Of a DNA stretch of 64,000 bases, positions 45,907-54,773 are shown piece after piece. The stretch is from Rhizophlyctis rosea (Eukaryota > Chytridiomycota > Chytridiomycetes > Rhizophlyctidales > Rhizophlyctidaceae). The first letter of the stretch is position 1. Each line of letters opens with the position of its first letter. The notes beneath the pieces are model-generated. The model did not search any database. It saw only the letters and a program-made list of their open reading frames with translations, and had not been told where the DNA came from. A program made the position numbers and the translations under genes. Location: contig JADGJC010000117.1 in assembly GCA_027596075.1 (NCBI GenBank), forward strand, positions 1 to 64,000. Direction: 5' to 3'.

Positions 45907-47412
45907 GTGGAAGTACACAATACCAGACATCACCCACCCCCTCTGTTGGCCGCCCTCGGCCGAAACCGCTCCTACACCATATGGATTCGGAACCCAACTC
46001 CGGAACAAAAACTCACAGAATTACATTTCTTGGTCCATGCTTTTTGTCCGCAGGTTGGTTTTCACTTGGAACGACGCTCAGCTTCGTTGGACTACCTCAT
46101 TCATCCTCCACAGGTTTCAAGTGCAACACATTGTGGCAACACATCTCATCACATTCTTGCACCAACCGAGGCAACCAAAACGAAGGATACGCTTGCGTTC
46201 CTCAACGCTGTAAGCTTCTATGCAGCCGGCCAGGACGTTGCTGCCTTGGCAGTCCACCTTGCACCCACTCCAACCCTGTATGCTGCCTGCAACTGGGACC
46301 GAGACGTTCTGGATGCCCGCGTCCATGACGTTGTTACTTGGATCAGAAAAGTCCACAACATCCACCAAAGCAAACCCGTCCCGAAAGAACAACTACCTTC
46401 ACTTGTCGAAGAAACAATCCGGAAGCGTCTGGATGTCATCAAGGCAAAGTTGGGGAAGGATAATACCGGGCGGAACAAGATTCTCAACTTGCCGGATATC
46501 AGTAGTGAGGGGCATTTGGGAAAGAAGCTGGAGGATCCTGAGTCATTCAAAAAGTGTTGGGAAGATTTCCGGGATGGATATGCCCATGTGGCCGGCTTGA
46601 CCGAATTCGAAAACGCAACTGAGGACAAACTGCATCTTTGCTGCTCTGCTGCTCATGCAATCCATTCCTCTTCCAACTATTCCCCCATCCTTACCTTGTA
46701 CCTTGAGGTTGCGAAACGGATCGAGAAGACGGCACGTTGGTACGGTTGTTTGAAGGTTATAGTAAGAAGCCTTACCAGACGGAGCATTCAGAAGCTGGGT
46801 GAACGGGCAGAAGTCGTGGTGCTGGAGTGTCGGCTCAGATCAGTCCGCATACGAAGTTGGCAGCTGGTCGCTCCGTCATTGGGAGCTACTCCTGATCAGA
46901 TCAAAGTACTTGCACAGTCACAACCATCCTATCCTCCTCCTGACCGCACTGGATATGCTACAGTCACTATCCGTATGCATGCAGAGTTGATCATTGCATC
47001 CGAGTTCCGAGCCAGACACCCAAAAGTGAACTGCCCTCATATAGGAGTCTCGAAACAATGCTGCTACTCTTGCTACCAAACTCCGTTTATGCTGAGGGAC
47101 CACAAATTTGACGTCAACGTGTCGGGATCCCCTGTGAAAGTGTACCCGAGATGGGCAAGTCCGGGCTGGTTGGAGGCGGATGGCGGGGAGGTGCAGATGC
47201 AGTTGATGACCTTCTGGAAGTCCAAGTTACGCAGGACTCGTCTGAGGACTTCTCAAGTTGCGGATCAGGATTCGGTTTATGGGCATGAGTTGGCGCCAGA
47301 TTCTGAGAAGACTGAGACGGGTGCGAACGATGACTTGATGGCGGATGTGTGGGAGGCGGTATTCGCTGGGCAGCGGAAAGAGAGCAGGAGAAGTGGTTAC
47401 GAGGAGAAATGA
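45907..47412 (+). CDS. OTT_1508-like nucleotide deaminase-domain protein
   Basis: Open for 501 codons to TGA 47410-47412. It begins after a TGA near 45895 with no ATG, so an upstream exon supplies the N-terminus (acceptors at about 45912 and 45927). The C-terminal third has the zinc-deaminase motifs: TIRMHAELIIASEF (His-Ala-Glu) and CPHIGVSKQCCYSCY (Cys-x2-Cys), the pattern of the OTT_1508-type deaminases described by Iyer and colleagues in fungi and Orientia. The N-terminal two-thirds is helical (LGKKLEDPESFKKCWEDFRD), common in this fungal family. Predicted to deaminate a cytosine- or adenine-type base in nucleic acid or nucleotide; substrate unknown. No loss of catalytic residues seen. Neighbour to the TIR/TPR gene. 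Confidence 0.8.
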   Translation: MEVHNTRHHPPPLLAALGRNRSYTIWIRNPTPEQKLTELHFLVHAFCPQVGFHLERRSASLDYLIHPPQVSSATHCGNTSHHILAPTEATKTKDTLAFLNAVSFYAAGQDVAALAVHLAPTPTLYAACNWDRDVLDARVHDVVTWIRKVHNIHQSKPVPKEQLPSLVEETIRKRLDVIKAKLGKDNTGRNKILNLPDISSEGHLGKKLEDPESFKKCWEDFRDGYAHVAGLTEFENATEDKLHLCCSAAHAIHSSSNYSPILTLYLEVAKRIEKTARWYGCLKVIVRSLTRRSIQKLGERAEVVVLECRLRSVRIRSWQLVAPSLGATPDQIKVLAQSQPSYPPPDRTGYATVTIRMHAELIIASEFRARHPKVNCPHIGVSKQCCYSCYQTPFMLRDHKFDVNVSGSPVKVYPRWASPGWLEADGGEVQMQLMTFWKSKLRRTRLRTSQVADQDSVYGHELAPDSEKTETGANDDLMADVWEAVFAGQRKESRRSGYEEK

Positions 47413-48094
47413 CTTATGGGGCGCGTCACTACGCAATGGTTCCTTTATATGGAAACCTGACTCGGCTTTTTGTCCCATCGTTTTGGGGGGGNNNNNNNNN
47501 NCTGTTGTAACAATAATGTCTGTATGTGTGTTCTCATTCCAAACACAAGTTGCCAGTTCGAACGGGGTGTGACATCGATTCAACGGAAAACGCGTGGAGT
47601 CCGGCAATTTGTGCACGACGTGCGAAGAGCAAAGGAAGCAAAGGAAGGAAAGGAACGTCGGCCTCTAATATCGTCAACTTCACAAAAATCTGTGGTCGAA
47701 ATGCTTGAAGAATAGGCTTGGGTGTTTAAATGCAACTGATAGATTGATTCTGCATCGCGTCCTTACTCGAGGAACAAAGGGAAAAGTGAAACATCCTGCT
47801 CTGATTCGGCCAATGCAATAAAACAAAATGTCTCTCGGGAGTAAGTAACGCACTTTCGGGAGTCAGCAACACGCAATCACAAGGAACAGGATCGCATAAC
47901 TTTAAACAAATTCAATGATTGTGTGCGGAAGGAAGGTGCAAGTCAATCTGATACTGGTTATGCAGAAACCAATGCACACTAAGAGCCTTGCACTGGTATA
48001 GCCCAACATTAGCATGCACGAATGCCGAGACCGATTCAATGCTTGACCATATTGTCTTAGAAGATAGGAAAGGAAGAGTACAGTACTTGCATGA
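47413..48094. other. Intergenic stretch containing a gap
   Basis: Ten N at 47492-47501. No gene; a basic 60-codon frame (47526-47708) is unsupported. The deaminase 3' UTR probably crosses the gap. Confidence 0.4.
47492..47501. other. Assembly gap (10 N)
   Basis: Fixed-length N run between the deaminase and DUF1877 genes. Confidence 0.95.
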
Positions 48095-48664
48095 CTAGCT
48101 CATCCAGAGCACCAAGCCCGCGTTTCCCTCATTGACTGTACGCTCCAAAAATATCCGTAAGTCCACAAAATGATTCCAGTAGTAGTTCCAAGCACCCTCT
48201 TCATCTCTCAGAAACCCTTCATGATCTACTGCTTCCTCCGCCATGCAAATGGGATCAAATTTGCCCCTCAACTCGGTCTCACTGATATTGGTCAACCATC
48301 GCAACCACTCAGCAACTGCTGTTGGACTCAGGATGCGGGATGGTCCATAGTAGTCCAAAGCCTCGCAGTTGGTGTCCGTGCCACCATAAAGAAGGTAGTG
48401 CGCGGGTGTTATTTCGTCAGGCTCTTCTGAGGTTGGAAGTTGGCTTTTTGGGCGATACGTCCAAGCATAAAGTCACTTACCGTCCATAGTTTGACCAGTC
48501 AATAGAAAGTGAAGAGGATGGAAGGATTTGTCCAAGTCGTGGAAATTTAGTGTCTTTTCGTCGTTCTGGTCCACTCTCAGGAAGTTGACTAATGAGGCTG
48601 GGTTTTGGAGGAACGCGTCAATCTTCGCTTCCGGCACTTGTTGCATGTATAAAAAGATGCCCAT
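48095..48664 (-). CDS. DUF1877 (YfbM-like) family protein
   Basis: Two exons, 48481-48664 and 48095-48426, in phase (171 residues). Family features: MGIFLYMQQVPEAKIDAFL at the start, FHDLDKSFHPLHFLLTG, ITPAHYLLYGGTDTN, then YYGPSRILSPTAVAEWLRWL, ELRGKFDPICMAEE, and the ending YYWNHFVDLRIFLERTVNEG. DUF1877 is a small, mostly bacterial alpha/beta family (E. coli YfbM) of unknown molecular function; its members are typically 160-170 residues, as here. A spliceosomal intron inside the gene shows that it is resident in the fungal genome. Transfer from bacteria is an inference from the family's distribution. Confidence 0.85.
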
Positions 48665-49487
48665 TTTTCGTCAATAGATGCAGAAACAGAGCGTCTGCAG
48701 CAAGACTGTAGCTGTCGGGTGAAGGCGAGCTCTTCGTATATAGAGCGGGCTGATATCACCATTATTGTAAGAGAGACGAATGTGGGGAGAAGGATGTGGG
48801 AAGAGCCCATTTTATACTCCCAAACAAATCTTTAAGTATCACGTGTCGTTTATGTCACGAGACCAACAAGCCTCACCGCGTTGGGCCCACTCCCAGAATC
48901 GCCACTTGTATGTGAGCGCATGTTGCACTCTTGCCCATGTGCTGGTGCTGATCCTCTCAGAATTCACACCAATCGCATTACCCCTTCTCCTATACAACTT
49001 GGCAAAGGTTGGTAGGTGGGAAGGTGTGGGAAGGTGGGCGGGCAAGGGCTGTCTGACTGTGCACGTGGTGGCAGGCGGGCTGCAAAAGTTTGAGTCATAT
49101 GACGCTGCGCTTGTGGCAATTGCACGGAGAGACACATATCCCGCGATCAGTGTCCAATGCATCAGTGGAATCCTACCTAGAGCACTGCTTGCGGTGAGAG
49201 TGGACCTGATTCCGGGAAGGGGGGCTTTCCCGCTTTTCCGGCAGCTGTTCATGGAGCGTGGGGCTCAAATCGGCAGAGGGAAGGATGGTTCTCGCAGCGA
49301 CACGCACTGGGTTGAGAATTCGTCGGTCGCTTTGGGAAAAAGGCTGACCATTCAACTTTCCATATCGTGCCTTCATAAGAATACTATCAAAGAACAGTTT
49401 GAAATACATTTGCTTGTTGGGTGCAGTCCCTGAGTAAGCACGTGCTAACCTGTCAGTTTGTCTCTCCACAGACCACTTCAAAAAATC
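48665..49487. other. Divergent intergenic region, DUF1877 and NOT2
   Basis: A 217-codon plus frame (48780-49433) spans most of this but lacks domains and has a Gly/Trp-rich irregular composition; not called. A strong acceptor (CTCTCCACAG, ending 49471) lies 17 bases before the NOT2 ATG, so NOT2 probably has a 5' UTR intron here. Confidence 0.4.
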
Positions 49488-51185
49488 ATGTCAGAATTTC
49501 CAGCCCTAGGGGCTGGTTCCTTACGAGACGGCTCCCATCCTTCGACTCTTCTATCCTTCTCCTCAATTGCAAGCGGAAATCAGGGGCTAAGAGACGGGCG
49601 AAAAGATACAGCAGACTTTACCATAGACGATTTCCCTGCCTTGACGCCCTCCAATCCTGCCGGGATGACGCGATCAGCAGCGATGCTTGCCCCCGCACCA
49701 CGAGCAGAAGACATGTCCTTGGCCGCGGCGGCAGCAAATGGGGTGGGGGGAGTACCGAATGGAGCTGGGTCAATGCAGCCGGTGCCGGGGTATGGCGTAC
49801 CGGCAGGTTTGGGGTTGCAACCAGCACGGACAGGAGCCCTTCCACAACAACAACCACCCAACGGACCTATACCACAAGGTGGGGCTGTAGGTGGGAAACG
49901 ACCTGGAGGGCCAGGTCCCGCTATCGGAGTTGGGGCAAACTATGCCGCAAAAGCTCAACAGGGAGGGCAAACACAGGAGGGTTCAATCCCACCAGGAGCA
50001 ACAATACCTCCACCAGGCGGACTAGCACCACCGCCAGGCACATCATTACCAACCGGCGGATCCGGAACACCCGTACCACAACCGACTTCATCACCCGCAC
50101 CACCCTCCAATGGCGACAAATACGGTCTCTTCGGTTTGATCGACGTAATCCGTATGACCGATCCAGACATGAACATGCTCGCTCTAGGATGCGACCTAAC
50201 AGGCCTCGGACTAAATCTAAACTCCAGCGACGCACTCTACTCGACCTTCATGTCCCCCTTCGCAGACAACCCCACCATCGGCGCCGACCCACAATTCACC
50301 ATCCCATCCTGCTACGACCTACCCCAACCCCCACCACCGGCCATCAGTAAAATCGGATCCTTCAGCGACGAGACACTATTTTACGTGTTTTACGCCATGC
50401 CGCGGGAAGGGGTGCAGGAGGCCGCGGCGCAGGAGCTGTTCAATCGGGCGTGGAGATTTCATAAGGAGTTGAAGCTTTGGGTGTGTAAGGAGCCTGGGAT
50501 GGAGGCGGCCGTGAAAGGGAATGGATTCGAGAGGGGGTGGTACATCTTCTTTGACCCGACGACGTGGAGTAAAGTCAAGCGGGAGTGGGTGTTGTACTAT
50601 GATCAGTTGGAGGAACGGGGCCCGTTGGGTGGAGGGAATGTTGTCAACGGACGGCCTGGAACACCCGGAGTGTTGGGAGCGACGATGGGGCTGGGGATGA
50701 CGGCTGCTGCGCAGGCGGCGCAAGCGGGGATGGGAATGGGAGCGGGCGGAATGGGAGGACTTGGGTTGACTGGAATGGGAGGTGGTGACGCGGGGACGGC
50801 GGGACCTGGAGGACCTGCAGGACCGACTGGAGCGCCCCCGATGGGTTTGGGATTAGGAGGCGGAGGCGGACCGGCTGGAGGATTGTTCCAACAACAATTC
50901 CTACTCCAACAACCGCCACAAGCCGGCCAAATTGGAGCGTCCTTTCCTCAAACGAGTACGGGCGGGATGGGCCAAGCGGGTGGGATGTGGGGTGGGCCGA
51001 CACCGGCGGGATTGCAGGGTCCACCGCCATCGGGTCAACCCAACTTCTTTGGCACCATGTCGATTGGCAGTGCGGTCGCTGCAGGAGGTCCCGCGGGTGG
51101 AGCTGGGGGACCGCCGGGAGCGGGACAACCTAATGGGGCGGGACCGAGTGCGCCGCAGAGCTCAGGGGTTGCGGCGGGTCGGTAG
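49488..51185 (+). CDS. NOT2: CCR4-NOT complex subunit Not2 / CNOT2
   Basis: 565 residues from ATG 49488 (MSEFPALGAGSLRDGSHPST); intronless coding region after a likely 5' UTR intron. Residues 1-210 are Gly/Pro/Gln-rich. Residues about 215-395 are the conserved C-terminal NOT module: YGLFGLIDVIRMTDPDMNML, LALGCDLTGLGLNLNSSDAL, YSTFMSPFAD, DETLFYVFYAMPREGVQEAA, LFNRAWRFHKELKLWVCKEP and FERGWYIFFDPTTWSKVKRE. Not2 pairs with Not3/5 and anchors to Not1 in the deadenylase complex. Unusually, the NOT box is not at the C-terminus: a further ~170 residues of Gly/Met/Pro/Gln-rich sequence follow (QAAQAGMGMGAGGMGGLGLT), likely disordered. Confidence 0.95.
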   Translation: MSEFPALGAGSLRDGSHPSTLLSFSSIASGNQGLRDGRKDTADFTIDDFPALTPSNPAGMTRSAAMLAPAPRAEDMSLAAAAANGVGGVPNGAGSMQPVPGYGVPAGLGLQPARTGALPQQQPPNGPIPQGGAVGGKRPGGPGPAIGVGANYAAKAQQGGQTQEGSIPPGATIPPPGGLAPPPGTSLPTGGSGTPVPQPTSSPAPPSNGDKYGLFGLIDVIRMTDPDMNMLALGCDLTGLGLNLNSSDALYSTFMSPFADNPTIGADPQFTIPSCYDLPQPPPPAISKIGSFSDETLFYVFYAMPREGVQEAAAQELFNRAWRFHKELKLWVCKEPGMEAAVKGNGFERGWYIFFDPTTWSKVKREWVLYYDQLEERGPLGGGNVVNGRPGTPGVLGATMGLGMTAAAQAAQAGMGMGAGGMGGLGLTGMGGGDAGTAGPGGPAGPTGAPPMGLGLGGGGGPAGGLFQQQFLLQQPPQAGQIGASFPQTSTGGMGQAGGMWGGPTPAGLQGPPPSGQPNFFGTMSIGSAVAAGGPAGGAGGPPGAGQPNGAGPSAPQSSGVAAGR

Positions 51186-52070
51186 GCGGGATGGCCATGT
51201 GTCGTCCGGGAAGAAGTAGATGTCTTTCCGAATGGTGCCCAGTAAAAGCGATAGCCACCGTTTTCCCTTCCCTTTTCCCTTCCTTCCTTTCCCCCACAGC
51301 CGAATAATTGTTTTTAGCTTCTTTCTTTCCTTCTCCTGTATCTTTTCTTTGGGTTTACGAATGCATACCGTTTCAAAGTTTCTGGTTTTTGATCTCCTTC
51401 GTTTCGGTAACGGCAGATCGTGGAGCAGGTCATTTCAATGGTGTTGACATAAAAATTGGTATTATGGAGCGACGAAGCGGAGTTTGGATCGCATCATTTG
51501 TAAGGGATTAAGGATACTGCAATCGCAATCGCTTCGAGAAGAGGTAGCTGAATATTACATTATCCGTCACATCATATGCAAACGAATCAAGAAAGGTATT
51601 CACATGAATCCATCAACTCCCAAACTCAAAACCCTCGCACGAACAAAAACCCAATCAAAGACCTCCCAACACCAGTATCAGGCACTCCCAGCCCACACGA
51701 AACCCAAAACTCCAACCCAAAGCACTCGGAAAAGAAGGAAGGGTAAATTATTGAAGGACATGAAACAGAAACAAAGACAAGAAGCGAACAATAATTCCTA
51801 CACTAGGCTAAAAAACCAAAACAATACGGTAACACGTTTCTTTTTCTCTTTCACAAATATCCCAAACAATCAAAGGCTACAGTACAATGACAGAAATCAA
51901 AGACGAACAAAAAAACATCCAGACAAGAGTTACGAAACAAATAGGGGGAAAAAAAAAATGAAACACGAAAAAATGAAAAGGGCACCAGTACACTTCCCCA
52001 ACAACAAGAAACTTTAAAACCCTTACAACAAAAAGAAACCAGTAAACCTAACTACCCAAAAACCGCCCTA
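51186..52070. other. A-rich 3' region of NOT2
   Basis: T/C-rich at 51250-51350, then strongly A-rich plus strand (51600-52015). An open frame of 177 codons in it is Lys/Asn/Gln-rich purely because of base composition and is not called. Probably the two convergent 3' UTRs. Confidence 0.45.
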
Positions 52071-54773
52071 TCACCGCCCCTTCATCCCCCCTCCCGTCCC
52101 CGCCCCTCCTGCCGTCCCCGCTCCCGCCGCCCCCGTAGCACTTTTCAAAATCTCCTTACTAACCTTCCTCCAAACCCTCCTAACACCCCCCGCAATCCCG
52201 CCAATCCCATTCCCCCCATCCCCACCTCCCCCAGCACCACCACTACCAATTCTCTCACTATGCCCTTCCCGCTCCTTCTCACGCTCCCTCTCCCGTCTTT
52301 CATCCAACCTCTTTTCCTTCTCCGACGGGCGGAGTTTGGATTTACTTCCCATTCGAGAGAGTGTTGCTGTTGCGCGGCCGAAGGTGACGCCGATGCTGTC
52401 TTTAGTCGTCGGCGTTGGCGTCGAAGGCGCGTCTTTCTCTTTCGTCGTTCCACCAGTGGCGGGTACATCGACTAACGTGACAATCGAACTCGTCGACGGT
52501 GTTGACGCCGGCGTGATTTTCCTCGCTTCCGGAACCGGCGACGCAGAAGGGGACGGAACGGGTGACGATATCGTGCCCCCATTCACCCCCGTCCCAATCC
52601 CACTCCCACTCACACCACCCTCACCAACACCAACAACAGCAACAGAACTACTCATACTCTCCCTCCCCCTCTCTTCCTCCCGCTCCGCCTTCCCGCCCTC
52701 CCCCTCCTCAGGACTGCTACTCCCCTCATCCCCATCAACAAATACGACGTCGCCGCCGTCTTCGCCATTGACGGCGATGGCAAGTGGACTCGGCTCGCCT
52801 TTTTGGTCAGGACTGTTGCGCCGTCGTCCACTGGCCAATAGAATAGGTTGAATCCCATTCACTCCATTCGTAAGTGATTGCGTCTCGTCCTTCTCGACGC
52901 CGTTCGTGGTAGGACTCTGACTCTCCTCACCACCCTCAGCACCACCACCCCGTCTCTTCCTTCTCCCACTAGCAATTAACACCGTCCCTGCTCCATTCGC
53001 CACAGCAGCAGCAGCAGCAGAAGAAGAACCATTCTCGATTTCTGGTCTCTCCCCGTCAACAGCACTCCTCCCGCTCTTTTCCCCCGGGTCGTTCTTATCA
53101 CGCTTCGTCTCAGAATTCAACACGGGCGGACTCGGCGCAGAAGGCGGTTGGATGGCGAGTGTTTGGGGCGTTGCGAGGACGATTGTGGGGGATTCGGTTG
53201 TGGGTGTTGGTGGGTCCGCGGGTGTGGAAGAGGAGGTTTTGAGGATGGAGACGGTGACGGGTGGTGTGGTGGGTGTGGAAGATGAAGGTGATTTCTTCGC
53301 TCCCCTGCCCGCTTTTCCACGCTTGATTTTACTCGTCGTCGTCCCCGTCGCCCCCGTCGTCCCATCCCCACCCTCTTCACCCGCCCCAGTACCCTCACCA
53401 CCACCACCCTCCTCCTCCTCCGTCTCCGTATCCTCCTCCCCCACACCATTCACCACCACCCCCTCCTTACCCCCCACCCCACCCTCCTCCCCACTCTCCC
53501 CATCCCCCTCCTCACCCTCCAACCCCTCCAAAACCTCATCCTCCCTCTCAGCCAACTCCCTCAACCACCCCTGCTCCCTCCACTCCGTCCCAGGCTCCGG
53601 CATCACCCCTCCTCCTCCCCCTGCTGCCCCATTACTCCCTCCCGCTCCGCCATCCCCATTCTGCGCATGCCACATCATAGTCTGATGCAACGCAGACTCC
53701 TTCAACACCTCCCTTCGGATAACCGTATCGGAAAACGTCACGTTCTTCTTCCCCGACGTCGGTGAAAGGGGCGATGTCGGCGATCCGGCGAGAGATTCGG
53801 CGGTTTGGAGGGCTGTGAGGATCGTGGCGGGGATGGATGTTGAGGGTGGTGGTGGGTGTGTTGTTGTTGTTGATGATGATGATGTCGCTGCGGTTTTCTC
53901 AGATGAAGTTTTGGAGGAAGTAGCAGCGCCATTGGTGGGTGCAGGCTGATTGATCGTAACGGCGGCCACACGGTCAAGTGCATCAGTCAAAGCGGAAACG
54001 AGAGCGCGCACTTGTTCGCCGGCGGCCCAAAGCGCCGCATGGAGTGACGCACGTTCGTCCTGCCACAACCGTTCACGACCTGCTAGGGCAGTAAGGACGT
54101 AGGATGTACGGTCTATGGTTGGGGTGAGCATGCTGCTGGTTAGAGACAAGGGTTCTGCGGATCCATCTGCCGCCGCCTGAGCCTGTTGTTGCGCAAGTTG
54201 CTGCTGCTGTTGTTGTTGGACCTGTCTGAAGGGAACTTCACCGCCATGCCGTCTAAGCAATAACCGGAACGAATCCCAATCGCGCAAGTCGGACAAGAAG
54301 GCGGGCAAAACGGTAGGGTGTCGGACAAGTCTTTCCGCCAGCGGATCGACCAAATCCAATTCTCGTTCCGCTTGGCCCCTGCTATCCTCTTCGGTCTTGC
54401 CATCAGTGCCTGCTGCATTTCCTTCTCCCGCATTGGCGCCTCCAGCTCCGTTATTGCCATTGTTTGTCCCATTGCTATCTGCACCGCCATTTTGCGCCCC
54501 AGCATTACTACTCGACGGAGCCGCACTCGTACCAGCAAGAGCCCCATCGCTCAAAACGGTCCTCGCAAACTCCTCAAAGCGCAACCCCTCAGGTGCAGCT
54601 TCTTCCCAGAAAGCCCGCAAAACCCTCAATGCGTCCCTCGTTTTTCGCTGTGCTTCCGAAGTAGACACGGCGTCCTCTGAAATGGACCATTCCACACGTC
54701 TATCGCCGTCATAACCGGGAAGCGAGTTGGGACGGTGCGGGGTGATTGTTATGCGCAAATGTGTTGTCGGCAT
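52071..54773 (-). CDS. 900-residue low-complexity protein, unknown
   Basis: Single frame from ATG 54773. The N-terminus is ordered: MPTTHLRITITPHRPNSLPG, then a helical part (SEAQRKTRDALRVLRAFWEE, LRFEEFARTVLSDGAL) and, after an Asn/Gly/Ala spacer, LDLVDPLAERLVRHPTVLPA with LSDLRDWDSFRLLLRRHGGE, a Gln run (about residues 190-205) and VRALVSALTDALDRVAAVTI. Residues 270-850 are mostly Ser/Thr/Pro/Glu/Gly-rich with acidic blocks; the last ~50 are Gly/Ala-rich around a basic VRRVWRKVSKEILKSATGA. No family recognised; the folded N-terminal ~270 residues are the part worth searching. GC-rich with long pure-purine tracts. Confidence 0.65.
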   Translation of the reverse strand: MPTTHLRITITPHRPNSLPGYDGDRRVEWSISEDAVSTSEAQRKTRDALRVLRAFWEEAAPEGLRFEEFARTVLSDGALAGTSAAPSSSNAGAQNGGADSNGTNNGNNGAGGANAGEGNAAGTDGKTEEDSRGQAERELDLVDPLAERLVRHPTVLPAFLSDLRDWDSFRLLLRRHGGEVPFRQVQQQQQQQLAQQQAQAAADGSAEPLSLTSSMLTPTIDRTSYVLTALAGRERLWQDERASLHAALWAAGEQVRALVSALTDALDRVAAVTINQPAPTNGAATSSKTSSEKTAATSSSSTTTTHPPPPSTSIPATILTALQTAESLAGSPTSPLSPTSGKKNVTFSDTVIRREVLKESALHQTMMWHAQNGDGGAGGSNGAAGGGGGVMPEPGTEWREQGWLRELAEREDEVLEGLEGEEGDGESGEEGGVGGKEGVVVNGVGEEDTETEEEEGGGGEGTGAGEEGGDGTTGATGTTTSKIKRGKAGRGAKKSPSSSTPTTPPVTVSILKTSSSTPADPPTPTTESPTIVLATPQTLAIQPPSAPSPPVLNSETKRDKNDPGEKSGRSAVDGERPEIENGSSSAAAAAVANGAGTVLIASGRRKRRGGGAEGGEESQSPTTNGVEKDETQSLTNGVNGIQPILLASGRRRNSPDQKGEPSPLAIAVNGEDGGDVVFVDGDEGSSSPEEGEGGKAEREEERGRESMSSSVAVVGVGEGGVSGSGIGTGVNGGTISSPVPSPSASPVPEARKITPASTPSTSSIVTLVDVPATGGTTKEKDAPSTPTPTTKDSIGVTFGRATATLSRMGSKSKLRPSEKEKRLDERREREREKEREGHSERIGSGGAGGGGDGGNGIGGIAGGVRRVWRKVSKEILKSATGAAGAGTAGGAGTGGGMKGR

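Noticed and set aside
48780..49433. 217-codon plus frame upstream of NOT2
   Set aside because: No domain, irregular composition, overlaps the probable promoter and 5' UTR intron of NOT2 and the DUF1877 promoter.
51484..52017. 177-codon Lys/Asn/Gln-rich plus frame
   Set aside because: A-rich 3' region without G-starting codon periodicity; composition explains the open frame.
52336..53685. Several Ser/Pro/Thr-rich plus frames
   Set aside because: Shadows of the 900-residue minus-strand low-complexity gene.
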